Below, piece after piece: positions 51,875-60,350 of a stretch of DNA of 64,000 nucleotides. The notes beneath the pieces were generated by a model, which worked only from the letters and a program-made list of their open reading frames with translations, was not told the DNA's origin and searched no databases. A program made the translations under genes and the position numbers. The DNA lies in assembly GCA_033794685.1 (NCBI GenBank), contig JARAYZ010000003.1, one strand, 5' to 3'. The number at the start of each line of letters is the position of its first letter. The stretch's first letter is position 1. This DNA is from Lentzea sp033794685 (GTDB lineage Bacteria > Actinomycetota > Actinomycetes > Mycobacteriales > Pseudonocardiaceae).

Positions 51875-52872
51875 TCGTGCGAACCCGATTAGCAGTTGGT
51901 GCGGCAGTACTGGTCATGCTCGCGCAGGCGGCACCCGCCTCGGCCGCGGGACCGTTGAAGCACAACACGAACAGGTACGTGGGCAGCGCGGTGGCCGTCC
52001 AGCACCTGAACGCCGAGGCGGACTACAAGAAGGTGCTGACGCGGGAGTTCGACAGCGTCACGCCCGAGAACGAGATGAAGTGGGGCGTCGTCGAGGCGGT
52101 GCGCGGCCAGTACGACTGGTCCGGCGCGGACGCCATCGTCGATTACGCCCGCCGGACCGGCAAGACCGTGCGGGGCCACACGCTCGTGTGGCACAGCCAG
52201 TTGCCCGACTGGGTCGCCGGGCTGGAGGCGGCCGAACTGCGCGGTGTCGTCAAGGACCACATCAGGACCGAGGCAGGCCGGTACCGCGGCAAGATCCGCG
52301 CGTGGGACGTCGTCAACGAGGCGTTCAACGAGGACGGCACGCGCCGGCAGACGGTGTTCCAGGAGAAGCTCGGCGACCGCTACATCGCCGACGCGTTCCG
52401 CTGGGCCCATCAGGCAGACCCGAAGGCCAAGCTCTACATCAACGACTACAACATCGAGGGGCTCAACCCCAAGAGCGACGCGACGTACGAACTCGTGAAG
52501 TCGTTGAAGCGGCAGGGGGTGCCGATCCACGGCGTCGGCATCCAGGGCCACCTGTCGCTGATGTACGGGTTCCCGTCGGGCATGAAGGAGAACATCGCGC
52601 GGTTCGCCGCACTCGGCCTGGACGTCGCGATCACCGAGGCCGACGTGCGCATCCCGTTGCCGGTCACGCCGGAGAAGCTGGTCAGCCAGGCCGACTACTT
52701 CGAGCAGGTCTGGGACGCGTGCCACGCCGTGCGGCGGTGCGTCGAGTTCACCACGTGGGGCTTCACCGACCGGCACTCGTGGGTGCCCGACGTGTTCCCC
52801 GGTGAGGGCGCCGCCTGCCTGTTCGACGAGAACCTGCGGCCGAAGCCCGCGTACACCCGGCTCAACCCGTAG
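51871..52872 (+). CDS. Secreted GH10 endo-1,4-beta-xylanase
   Basis: 333 residues; signal peptide RLAVGAAVLVMLAQAAPASA. GH10 barrel with the acid/base Glu150 in WDVVNEAF and the nucleophile Glu256 in DVAITEADVR; substrate residues HTLVWHSQLPDW and TTWGFTDRHSW are conserved. It cuts xylan backbones outside the cell. No carbohydrate-binding module is attached. Coupling to a sugar importer gene by a 4-base overlap is uncommon for a secreted enzyme but fits function. Confidence 0.93.
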   Translation: MIVRTRLAVGAAVLVMLAQAAPASAAGPLKHNTNRYVGSAVAVQHLNAEADYKKVLTREFDSVTPENEMKWGVVEAVRGQYDWSGADAIVDYARRTGKTVRGHTLVWHSQLPDWVAGLEAAELRGVVKDHIRTEAGRYRGKIRAWDVVNEAFNEDGTRRQTVFQEKLGDRYIADAFRWAHQADPKAKLYINDYNIEGLNPKSDATYELVKSLKRQGVPIHGVGIQGHLSLMYGFPSGMKENIARFAALGLDVAITEADVRIPLPVTPEKLVSQADYFEQVWDACHAVRRCVEFTTWGFTDRHSWVPDVFPGEGAACLFDENLRPKPAYTRLNP

Positions 52873-52885
52873 CGGGAGCGCCACC

Positions 52886-54424
52886 GTGGCCCAGTACGAG
52901 AACCCGGTCCTGCCCGGCTCGCACCCCGATCCGTCGGTGTGCCGGGCGGGATCGAACTACTACCTCGTCACCTCGACGTTCGAGTACTTCCCAGGCCTGC
53001 CGATCCACCACAGCAAGGACCTGGTGCACTGGAGGTTGCTCGGCCACGTGCTGGACCGGCCGTCGCAGCTGCCGTTGCGGGGAGTGCGCGCGTCCGGCGG
53101 TCTGTACGCGCCGACGATCCGGCACCACGACGGTGTGTTCTACGTCGTGTGCACGCTGGTCGACGGCACGGAGAAGAGCGGCAACTTCGTGGTGATCGCG
53201 ACGGATCCGGCGGGCGAGTGGTCGGAACCGGTGTGGCTGCCGGAGGCGGACGGGTTCGACCCGTCGCTGTTCTTCGGCGACGACGGCAGGGCGTGGTGGA
53301 CGGCGACCCGCGAGGTGCCCGGCGGCCCGCCCGGCCGGACCGAGGTGTACCTGCGGGAGTTCGACCCGGTCCAGTTGGAGCTGGTCGGGGACGAGCACGT
53401 GCTGTGGAGCGGCACCTCGCACGAGTCGGTGTGGCTCGAAGCACCGCATCTGTACGAAGTGGACGGACGCTTCGTGCTGCTGTGCGCGGAGGGCGGGACC
53501 GATTTCGAGCACTCGGTGGTCGTCGCGGTGGCGGACGAGATCACCGGCCCGTACCGGGGTTCGCCGCTCAACCCCGTGCTGACCCATCGTCACCTGGGCC
53601 GTGACCACCCGATCGCGGCGACCGGGCACGCGGACCTCGTGCGCACGCAACGGGGTCAGTGGTACGCCGTGCTGCTCGCGACCAGGCCGTACGGCGGCTA
53701 CGTCTACAACCTGGGCCGCGAGACGTTCCTGGTTCCGGTGTCGTGGGAGGCAGGTGGCCCGGTGTTCAGTCCCGGCACCGGCCGCGTCGAAGCCGGGTAC
53801 GACGTTCCCGACCTGGTGCCGCAGCCGTGGCCCGAAGCCGGGCCGACCGACGAGTTCGACGCGTTCGACCCCGCCTGGATGTTCCTGCGCACACCGGACG
53901 AGGTGTTCTGGTCGGTGACGGACCGCCCCGGCCACCTCCGGCTCCTGCTGCGCCCGGAGTCGATCACCGGGCAGGTCACGCCGAGTGCCGTCCTGCGGCG
54001 CCAGCAACACCAGGACTTCCACGCCTCGTGCGAGCTCGACTTCACGCCGGCGGGACCGACCGAGGCGGCGGGACTGGTGTTGCTGCAGAACAACGACAAC
54101 CACGTCCGGCTCCTGCTGGGCGTCGGCCGCGAGGTCACCCTGGTGCGCCGCGCCGCCGGACGCGAGGACCTGCTGGCCCGGACGACGGTGGGGGAGGGCG
54201 TGGTGCGGCTGCGCTTCGAGGCGACCGGGCAGGAACACCGGGCACTGGTCGCCTCGGGGGAGCAGGACTGGTCGCCGCTGGGGGAACCGTTCGACGGACG
54301 CGTGTTGAGCACGCAGGCGGCGGGTGGCTTCACCGGTGTCCACATCGGACTGTACGCGACCAGTGACGGTGCGCCGAGCACGTCGTGGGCCGACTTCGGC
54401 AGCTTCACCTACGGCGGTGGGTGA
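52886..54424 (+). CDS. GH43 beta-xylosidase/alpha-arabinofuranosidase (probably cytoplasmic)
   Basis: 512 residues from a GTG at 52886, with a GGGAG site upstream, 13 bases after the xylanase stop. No signal peptide. Catalytic residues of GH43 are in NPVLPGSHPDPSVCRAG (base Asp), DGFDPSLFFGDDG (pKa modulator) and WLEAPHLYEVDG (acid Glu). The C-terminal domain (about 330-512) is the beta-sandwich of GH43 subfamilies 10-12. It probably degrades imported xylo- or arabinoxylo-oligosaccharides together with the GH3 enzyme. Confidence 0.92.
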   Translation: MAQYENPVLPGSHPDPSVCRAGSNYYLVTSTFEYFPGLPIHHSKDLVHWRLLGHVLDRPSQLPLRGVRASGGLYAPTIRHHDGVFYVVCTLVDGTEKSGNFVVIATDPAGEWSEPVWLPEADGFDPSLFFGDDGRAWWTATREVPGGPPGRTEVYLREFDPVQLELVGDEHVLWSGTSHESVWLEAPHLYEVDGRFVLLCAEGGTDFEHSVVVAVADEITGPYRGSPLNPVLTHRHLGRDHPIAATGHADLVRTQRGQWYAVLLATRPYGGYVYNLGRETFLVPVSWEAGGPVFSPGTGRVEAGYDVPDLVPQPWPEAGPTDEFDAFDPAWMFLRTPDEVFWSVTDRPGHLRLLLRPESITGQVTPSAVLRRQQHQDFHASCELDFTPAGPTEAAGLVLLQNNDNHVRLLLGVGREVTLVRRAAGREDLLARTTVGEGVVRLRFEATGQEHRALVASGEQDWSPLGEPFDGRVLSTQAAGGFTGVHIGLYATSDGAPSTSWADFGSFTYGGG

Positions 54425-54439
54425 AACTGACCGTCCGAT

Positions 54440-54469
54440 GGAGGTGGCCCCGGGCGCGGGGCCACCTCC
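54440..54469. terminator. Terminator after the xylan operon, 12-bp perfect stem
   Basis: Arms 54440-54451 and 54458-54469 (GGAGGTGGCCCC and its complement) with a 6-base loop, 15 bp after the GH43 stop and before the convergent roadblock gene. No U tract. Confidence 0.75.
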
Positions 54470-54560
54470 CCTGACCGCGTGCGGGTGAACCAGTTGTCCT
54501 CGCGCCGCAGGGTGAACGGGTCCGCGTCACGGCTTTCGGCCGGTGACGCGGACCGGTGTC

Positions 54561-55058
54561 TCACCGCCGGGCGGCGACCGCCTTCTGCAGCATCGCCAGC
54601 GTCTGCTTGGCGACCACGTTGAACATGCCCATGGTGGTGTCGCGCTCACCGAGCACCACCAGCAAGGTGTCGTCGTCGACCCCGAACACGCCCACTTGTC
54701 CGGAGTCGCCCTCGAAGAACACCGCGCGCGGACTGCCGACCCTGGCCTGCGTGGTGAACTGGGTCGCGAGGCCCGCTGCCGCCGCGGCCATCGCCGCGAC
54801 GCCGTCGTCCTCGACACCGCGCGTGACACCGCACAGCACCAGGCCGTCCCGCGTCGCGACGAGGACACCGTTGATCGACACCGAGTCGATGTCGTCGTGG
54901 ATCTCGCGCAGCGCTTCGGACATCGTTCTCGCGTTGGCGCCTTCGGCAGGCCGTGTCGTCGAGGGTGTGGTGTCCGGCAGCGTCGAACCGCGCCGGCGCA
55001 ACGGCAGCGCGTCCGGTGCCGGTGCCGCGTGGAGGGAGAACTCGGCCATCCAGGTCAC
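54561..55058 (-). CDS. Roadblock/LC7-domain protein
   Basis: 165 residues; a GTG at 55058 overlaps the upstream stop by 4 bases (GTGA), and an ATG at 55049 is the alternative. After a disordered N-terminal about 45 residues, the roadblock fold is evident: INGVLVATRDGLVLCGVTRGVEDDGVAAMAAAAAGLATQF, then DDDTLLVVLGERDTTMGMFNVVAKQTLAMLQKAV. Such domains partner small GTPases or form dimers (MglB-like; actinobacterial conservons). No GTPase is nearby, so its partner is probably the adjacent roadblock-like protein or a distant GTPase. Confidence 0.82.
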   Translation of the reverse strand: MTWMAEFSLHAAPAPDALPLRRRGSTLPDTTPSTTRPAEGANARTMSEALREIHDDIDSVSINGVLVATRDGLVLCGVTRGVEDDGVAAMAAAAAGLATQFTTQARVGSPRAVFFEGDSGQVGVFGVDDDTLLVVLGERDTTMGMFNVVAKQTLAMLQKAVAARR

Positions 55059-55429
55059 ACCGTCAGATCGGCTTCGATGGCCTTGAGGCTGTGCCTCGCC
55101 AGCGCGAGGTTGGCCCGTTCCCGGTCCAGCACGAGGTAGAGGAACAGCTTCGACTCGCCGCGCGCGCTGGGCGTCAGCAGGCGGATCAGGTGGTACTGGC
55201 GCTTGAGGGTGATCAGGATGTCCTCGATCTCGTCGTTCAGCTTGAGAGCCGAGATCACGCGCTGCTTGGACCGCACGACCTCGGTGTTGCCGGCCGCGGC
55301 CACCTCCAGGTTGAGCCAGTCGCCACCACCGATGGTGCCGAGCGACATCCCGCTGTCGTAGTCGACGAGTGCGGCACCCACGGCGCCGGTGATGTTCATT
55401 GCCTCTTTCAAGGCCGTTTCGATGTTCAT
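55055..55429 (-). CDS. Roadblock/LC7-like protein
   Basis: 124 residues from the ATG at 55429 with AGGAGAAG upstream. MNIETALKEAMNITGAVGAALVDYDSGMSLGTIG begins a roadblock-type alpha/beta fold; the strand region EDILITLKRQYHLIRLL and SKLFLYLVLDRERANLALARHSL complete it. It is translationally coupled to the second roadblock gene. The two are likely a heterodimer, which is inference. Confidence 0.75.
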   Translation of the reverse strand: MNIETALKEAMNITGAVGAALVDYDSGMSLGTIGGGDWLNLEVAAAGNTEVVRSKQRVISALKLNDEIEDILITLKRQYHLIRLLTPSARGESKLFLYLVLDRERANLALARHSLKAIEADLTV

Positions 55430-55646
55430 CCTGATACTTCTCCTCGTACGCGCCCGGTCACACGCGGCGACAACTTCCCCGGACTCTCCTGCGAATCCGC
55501 TGGAAGATCGCGTGATTCGATCACCCTACGTCGCCACGGTACGTCTGGGACAAGTCCGTTCGGAGCAACATCAGGGCCAATGAGTCCGTTTAGGACCGAA
55601 CGGACGTGGGGTGTGAACCGTGGACGAACAGCTCCTGTACCGGTGC

Positions 55647-55679
55647 TTTCGACGGCTGTTCGACTCGAACCGAGTCGAA
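55647..55679. promoter_or_regulatory. TCGA-rich operator upstream of the DUF1996 gene
   Basis: TTTCGACG (55647-55654) is followed by a perfect inverted repeat with 9-base arms (TTCGACTCG at 55659-55667 and CGAGTCGAA at 55671-55679). It ends 36 bp before the ATG at 55716. A closely similar string occurs at 58052-58073, suggesting a shared regulator. Confidence 0.55.
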
Positions 55680-55715
55680 ATGAGCCGGTGAGTCTTCTCG
55701 CACGTAACCCGGGAC

Positions 55716-57023
55716 ATGAGCCTCTACAAAGGACGTTCTCTCGCGGTGAAGATCACCGCGGGTCTGCTCGGCCTGACCGCGCTCGGCGCGCTGGCCGTCG
55801 CGACCACCACAGGTGGTGAGGTGTCCGCGCTCGCCGATGGCGCGGACAAGTCCCAGTTCGTCGACATCACCAAGGTCAAGGCGAACGTCACCGTCGCCAG
55901 ACCCCAGAAGGGTGCGACGACCGGCACGTTCACAGTGGACTGCGGGCGCAACGAGAACGGGCACTTCAACCCGGACAACTTCATCGCGCAGCCCGGTGTC
56001 CGCAACGGCGCCCAGCACCTGCACGACTACGTCGGCAACCTCTCCACCGACGCCGACTCGAACGACAGGTCGCTGGAGCAGGCCGGCACCACGTGCCGCA
56101 ACGGCGACAAGTCCGCCTACTTCTGGCCGGTCGTGCGCATCAACGACGAGGAGGAGGCCGGGGCGAAGACGGTCAGCTGCCCCGACGTCGCGAGCAAGCT
56201 GCCCCGGGTGCCGGACCAGGCGAGGGCCGAGGTCGACCGCAACCTGGCGTTGCTCAAGACCCAGATCGACGAGGCGAACAAGCGCTTGGCGAAGAACGAG
56301 AACCCCGGCGACGAGAACTTCGCGCAGAACGCGATCGTCGGCCCGTTGAAGGACAAGCGGGTCGCCACCATCGACCGGATGGCCATCGCGATCGGCCGCA
56401 ACGCACCCCGGCCGCAGGGGCTGGAGAAGCTGGCTCCGTGCACCCTCGGAGGCGGGGGAGGTGGCGGTGAGAACGAGCTCCCGGGCAACGAGGGCGACAT
56501 CCAGCGCCCCGCCGTCGTCGACCTGACCTTCCGCGGTTCGCCCGTGGGCGAGGTCGTGGCGATGCCGAAGTTCCTGCGGGTGCTCTACGGCGACGCCAAG
56601 GTCTCGACCAACGGCACCAAGAACGCCCGGGACTCGTGGACCTGCACCGGTTTCGAGGACAAGGTGCTGATCAACAAGTACCCGGTCTGCCCGCAGGGCT
56701 CGAAGGTCAAGCGGATCCACGACTTCCCGAGCTGCTGGGACGGCAAGAACACGGACTCGAAGAACCACCGCGACCACATCGTGTTCCCGGACCAGAACGG
56801 CAAGTGCCAGAACGGTTTCAAGGCCGTTCCTCAACTGCGGATCTCTCTGACCTACGACATCCCGCTCGACGTCCAGAAGGCCGGCCGGTACGCGGTCGAC
56901 TCGTTCCCGGAGGAGGAGCACAACCCGTTCTCCGACCACGACGACTTCGCCAACGTCATGTCGCAGCAGATCATGAACAGGCTCGTCGACTGCGTGAACA
57001 ACGGCAGGAAGTGCCGGGAGTGA
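55716..57023 (+). CDS. Secreted DUF1996-domain protein
   Basis: 435 residues; the N-terminus KITAGLLGLTALGALAVATTTGGEVSA is a signal or membrane anchor. The DUF1996 pattern is present in two parts: QHLHDYVGN, TTCRNGDKSAYFWPVVR near residues 95-145, and IHDFPSCWDGKNTDSKNHRDHIVFP in the C-terminal half. An insert of about 100 residues between them is helical and Gly-rich. Eight or more Cys suggest disulfides. DUF1996 proteins are secreted by fungi and actinomycetes, often with biomass-active enzymes; activity is unknown. Confidence 0.85.
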   Translation: MSLYKGRSLAVKITAGLLGLTALGALAVATTTGGEVSALADGADKSQFVDITKVKANVTVARPQKGATTGTFTVDCGRNENGHFNPDNFIAQPGVRNGAQHLHDYVGNLSTDADSNDRSLEQAGTTCRNGDKSAYFWPVVRINDEEEAGAKTVSCPDVASKLPRVPDQARAEVDRNLALLKTQIDEANKRLAKNENPGDENFAQNAIVGPLKDKRVATIDRMAIAIGRNAPRPQGLEKLAPCTLGGGGGGGENELPGNEGDIQRPAVVDLTFRGSPVGEVVAMPKFLRVLYGDAKVSTNGTKNARDSWTCTGFEDKVLINKYPVCPQGSKVKRIHDFPSCWDGKNTDSKNHRDHIVFPDQNGKCQNGFKAVPQLRISLTYDIPLDVQKAGRYAVDSFPEEEHNPFSDHDDFANVMSQQIMNRLVDCVNNGRKCRE

Positions 57024-57038
57024 CGACGTCCGTTCTGG

Positions 57039-57923
57039 TCACGCCACCGCGCAGGCGAGTCCGTTGAGGCTGAAGGCTTTCGGCGCGGTGTTGGCGGACC
57101 CGCTCGACCCCGTGAAGCCCATCAGCAACGACTCGCCCGCGGGGATGGCCTGGTTGTAGGAGACGGCCGTGGCGGAGACGTCCGCGCCTGACTGCTTCGG
57201 CGTCGCGTTCCACATCTCCGTCACCTTCTGCCCGTTGGCGAACCTCCACTGCAACGACCACCCGTTGACCGCGGTGTTGCCGGTGTTGCGGATCGTGACA
57301 TCCGTGCGGAACCCGCCGGGCCAAGTGTGCGTGACGCTGTAGGCGACCGAGCACCCGGCCACGGGTATCGGCGCCGCGGTGGTGGTCGCCGCCGGAGGAG
57401 GTGGAGTGGTGCTCGGCTTCACGCAGGGCGGCCCCCAGCGGCCGAGGTGCTTCGCGGAGGCGGTGGTCTCCGCCTCCTGCATCGCGCGGTCGCCGGCGGC
57501 CTCGTTGCGCACCATGCCGAGCTCGACGGCGAGCAGCCCGTAATCGGTGCCGTCCGCGAGCCGCAGCGACACCTCCGCCGCGCCGTCCGGGCTCGGTTCC
57601 ACCGGCTTCTCCAGCAGCATGGACCTCGCGAACGTGGTGGCGGCGTCGGTCCAGCACGCGTCCGGCGCCGCGAGTCCCTTGACCTTGACCTCGACGCCGT
57701 CGGAAAGCTTCATCGTGCGCACGTCGAGGACCTGTTGCACGGTCAACGCCGACTTCTGCGGCGGTTCGATGATCGACGGGACCCACGGCGGCGTCGTCGG
57801 AGCTGGTGATGCCTGCGGCTCACCGTCGCCCCCGCAGGCGGTGGCCGCGCTCGCCGCCAGCACGGCGGCGACCAGGAGCCATCGGAAGGAGGTCGGTCTC
57901 AGAACACCCAGCAGTCGTCTCAT
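57039..57923 (-). CDS. Lipoprotein with an SNase-like domain and a C-terminal CBM2
   Basis: 294 residues from the ATG at 57923 (GAGGA upstream). Lipobox ATACGG. Residues about 60-160 resemble the staphylococcal nuclease fold: VKVKGLAAPDACW, FARSMLLEKPVE, LADGTDYGLLAVELGMVRNEAA and AKHLGRWGPPC. A Thr/Pro linker leads to a CBM2 (about 190-294) with the typical disulfide and Trp: CSVAYSVTHTWPGGFRTDVTIRNTGNTAVNGWSLQW. CBM2 binds cellulose or xylan. A nuclease-fold domain on a cellulose-binding lipoprotein is odd; catalytic residues were not all found, so it may be inactive as a nuclease. Confidence 0.78.
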   Translation of the reverse strand: MRRLLGVLRPTSFRWLLVAAVLAASAATACGGDGEPQASPAPTTPPWVPSIIEPPQKSALTVQQVLDVRTMKLSDGVEVKVKGLAAPDACWTDAATTFARSMLLEKPVEPSPDGAAEVSLRLADGTDYGLLAVELGMVRNEAAGDRAMQEAETTASAKHLGRWGPPCVKPSTTPPPPAATTTAAPIPVAGCSVAYSVTHTWPGGFRTDVTIRNTGNTAVNGWSLQWRFANGQKVTEMWNATPKQSGADVSATAVSYNQAIPAGESLLMGFTGSSGSANTAPKAFSLNGLACAVA

Positions 57924-58051
57924 CGTTCCTCTGCGGCAAGGCATGTCGGCGATCGAACCAAGGGAGGTTCCGCCGAACGGCTGATCTTGCGCAGGCTACG
58001 ACCGTTCCGCCGGATGCGGAAGGCGTTCGGTGAAAATGCAACTACCGCCTC

Positions 58052-58083
58052 TTTCGACGCCGTTCGAGTCGAATTCCGTCGAA
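58052..58083. promoter_or_regulatory. TCGA-rich operator upstream of the SNase-CBM2 gene
   Basis: TTTCGACG and TTCGAGTCGAA occur as in the 55647 element, and TTCGACG (58053-58059) pairs with CGTCGAA (58077-58083). It lies between the LacI stop at 58102 and the lipoprotein start at 57923. Confidence 0.5.
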
Positions 58084-58101
58084 CGACGAGGAAGGATCGT
58101 T

Positions 58102-59103
58102 TCAGCGACCTGCTGTGCTGCCCCGGTCGGTGAGCCTGGGCTGGAGCAGGCGGACCTCCGGCGCGTGGTCCTGGGTGAGGCGGGTGACCACCATCTGGAC
58201 GGCGATCGCGCCCAGTTCCCTGGCCGGCACGGAGATCGACGTGAGCGGCACGGGCAGGCTCTGCGCCACGTCGTCGGGGCACAACGCGATCACGGACAGG
58301 TCGCGCGGCACGTCCAGCGAACGGCGCCGCAGCTCGAGCAGCAGCTGCCCCAGGACGGCCTCGTTGTGCACGACCAGGCCGGTGATCCCGCGGTCCTGGT
58401 GCAGCACCGCGTCCAGGCAGGCGGAGACCGAGTCGTAGCCGGGAGCGCACGAGTGCACCGAGACCGGCAGGTTCCTCCTCGTGGTCTCGTGCTGGAACCC
58501 GGCCAGCAGGCGCGCGGCGTAGCTGGTGCCGCGTTCGTACACGGCGGGGGGTGAGCCGATCAGCGCGATCGACCGGTGCCCGAGATCGGCCAGGTGTCCC
58601 ACCATCCGTCTGCCCGCGGCGGCGAAGTCGAGGTCGACGCAGCTCAGGCCCTCGTGGTCGTCGGGCACGCCCAGCAGGACCACCGGCGCGTCGACGGTGC
58701 GCAGTTCGGGCACGCGCGGATCGGCGCTCTCCACGTCCATCACGATGATCGCGTCCGCCATCGATCCGGCGGTGACGCGGTGGGCCTCGCCCGGCCCCGC
58801 CTCCTTGGTCAGCAGCAGCACGTCGTAGTCGTGGTCGCGAGCCGACGTCACGATCGACGAGACGAACTGCATGACGACGGGCACGTTCTGGTCGGCCCAC
58901 AGCGGTACGACGAGGCCGAGCACCCGCGACCGGTTCGAGGCAAGGGCGCGCGCACCGGCGTTCGGGTGGTACCCCAGGGCCGCGATGCTCTGCTCGACCC
59001 GGCGCTTGGTCTCCTCGGAGATGCTGCGCTTCCCGCTGAGCACGTAGGAGACGGTGCTGATCGACACCCCGGCGTGACGGGCGACCTCCTTGATCGTGAT
59101 CAT
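58102..59103 (-). CDS. LacI-family regulator (twin A)
   Basis: 333 residues from the ATG at 59103 with AGGAG upstream. Helix-turn-helix TIKEVARHAGVSISTVSYVLSGKRSISEETKRRVEQSI and ligand domain (VVMQFVSSIVTSARDHDYDVLLLTKE, CPDDVAQSLPVPLTSISVP). It is about the same length as, and strongly similar to, the divergent LacI at 59306 (for example VMRFVTSVVTSSRGHDMDVLLVT in that protein), so the pair is a duplication. It may control the cellulose-associated genes around it. Confidence 0.9.
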   Translation of the reverse strand: MITIKEVARHAGVSISTVSYVLSGKRSISEETKRRVEQSIAALGYHPNAGARALASNRSRVLGLVVPLWADQNVPVVMQFVSSIVTSARDHDYDVLLLTKEAGPGEAHRVTAGSMADAIIVMDVESADPRVPELRTVDAPVVLLGVPDDHEGLSCVDLDFAAAGRRMVGHLADLGHRSIALIGSPPAVYERGTSYAARLLAGFQHETTRRNLPVSVHSCAPGYDSVSACLDAVLHQDRGITGLVVHNEAVLGQLLLELRRRSLDVPRDLSVIALCPDDVAQSLPVPLTSISVPARELGAIAVQMVVTRLTQDHAPEVRLLQPRLTDRGSTAGR

Positions 59104-59265
59104 GCCCGTCTCCTGCTCGTCCGCTGGTGGCGATCATCGTAGTGCCGCGCGGTGTCCCGAAGGTCGAACGCGTCGCGGACATCGACGTGGTAAGCGTCGA
59201 AATCATCGAACGCGAAGTGATTCCTTGACGAGCGAGTTTCACGCGTGCCACATTCTGAAATCACG

Positions 59266-59281
59266 ATCGAAGCGCTTCGAT
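59266..59281. promoter_or_regulatory. LacI-type operator ATCGAAGCGCTTCGAT
   Basis: Perfect 16-bp palindrome with a central CG, 24 bp upstream of the twin B start and in the gap shared with twin A. It is probably the autoregulatory site of one or both regulators. Confidence 0.7.
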
Positions 59282-59305
59282 TCGTTGCGGTCCGGAGGTG
59301 TCGGC

Positions 59306-60331
59306 GTGGTCACCATCGTGGACGTGGCAAAACATGCGGGTGTTGCTCCCAGCACGGTTTCGTACGTGTTGACGGGAAAACGCCCTGTTTCCGCGGACAC
59401 CCGCGTAAGAGTGCGGGAAAGCATTCAGCTGCTCGGATACCGCCCGCACGCGGGCCTGTCGGCGGCGCGTGCCAGAACGAACGTGCTGGCGCTGGTGCTG
59501 CCGCTCAGGGAGGGCGTGCACCTGCCGGTCGCCATGCGGTTCGTGACCTCGGTGGTCACCTCGTCCCGCGGGCACGACATGGACGTCCTGCTGGTGACCG
59601 CGGACCAGGGCGCGGCAGGGCTGCGCGCGCTGGCGGAGAGCGGCAGGGTGGACGGGTTCCTGGTGATGGACGTGGAGCTCGACGACGAACGGGTGCCGGT
59701 CCTGCGTCAGCTCGGACTTCCCTCCGTACTCCTCGGCCATCCCGCGGCCGTGAAGGGCCTGACCTGCATCGACCTGGACTTCGAGGCGGCCGGGGCGCGC
59801 TGCGTCGACCACCTCGCGGACCTGGGGCACCGCAACATCGGCTTCCTCGGCGCCCCGAGCGTCGTCTACGAGCGCAACACCGGTTTCGCGCAACGGACCC
59901 TCGCGGGGTTCAGCGCCGCGGCCATGCGCCGGGGCGTCACGTCGACCGCCGTACCGGGCGAGCACGGGCACGACTGGGTGCTCGCCGTGGTCACCTCGCT
60001 GCTGCGCGAACTGCCGCGGATGTCGGCGCTGGTCGTGCAGAACGAGGCGGTGCTCGGCCAGGTGGTCGACTGCCTGCGCGCCGAGGGCAGGCGCGTGCCC
60101 GACGACGTCGCCGTGGTCGCGATCTGCCCGGACGAACTCGCCGAACGACTCCGGCTCACCTCGGTCCAGCTGCCGGTCGAGGTGCTGGGCCGGTGGGCCG
60201 TCGACCTGCTGATGGCCAAGCTCAAGGGCCACCAGCCGCCGGCGCTGACGTTGCTCCCGCCGAAGCTCGCCAGCCGGACCGGCTCGAAATCCCCGGAGCC
60301 CAGGCTCCGGGTGACGAATGGTGTCGAATGA
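59306..60331 (+). CDS. LacI-family regulator (twin B)
   Basis: 341 residues from a GTG at 59306 with GGAGGTG upstream. Helix-turn-helix TIVDVAKHAGVAPSTVSYVLTGKRPVSADTRVRVRES; ligand domain with ICPDELAERLRLTSVQLPVE, as in twin A. It is only 19 bases before the GH12 gene in the same direction, so the two may be co-transcribed. Effector unknown; cellobiose or a related sugar would fit. Confidence 0.9.
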   Translation: MVTIVDVAKHAGVAPSTVSYVLTGKRPVSADTRVRVRESIQLLGYRPHAGLSAARARTNVLALVLPLREGVHLPVAMRFVTSVVTSSRGHDMDVLLVTADQGAAGLRALAESGRVDGFLVMDVELDDERVPVLRQLGLPSVLLGHPAAVKGLTCIDLDFEAAGARCVDHLADLGHRNIGFLGAPSVVYERNTGFAQRTLAGFSAAAMRRGVTSTAVPGEHGHDWVLAVVTSLLRELPRMSALVVQNEAVLGQVVDCLRAEGRRVPDDVAVVAICPDELAERLRLTSVQLPVEVLGRWAVDLLMAKLKGHQPPALTLLPPKLASRTGSKSPEPRLRVTNGVE

Positions 60332-60350
60332 TTTCGCAGGAAGGTGTGCG

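Noticed and set aside
54561..55429. Two small overlapping genes considered as a toxin-antitoxin pair
   Set aside because: Both show roadblock/LC7 fold features, so the toxin-antitoxin reading is unnecessary.
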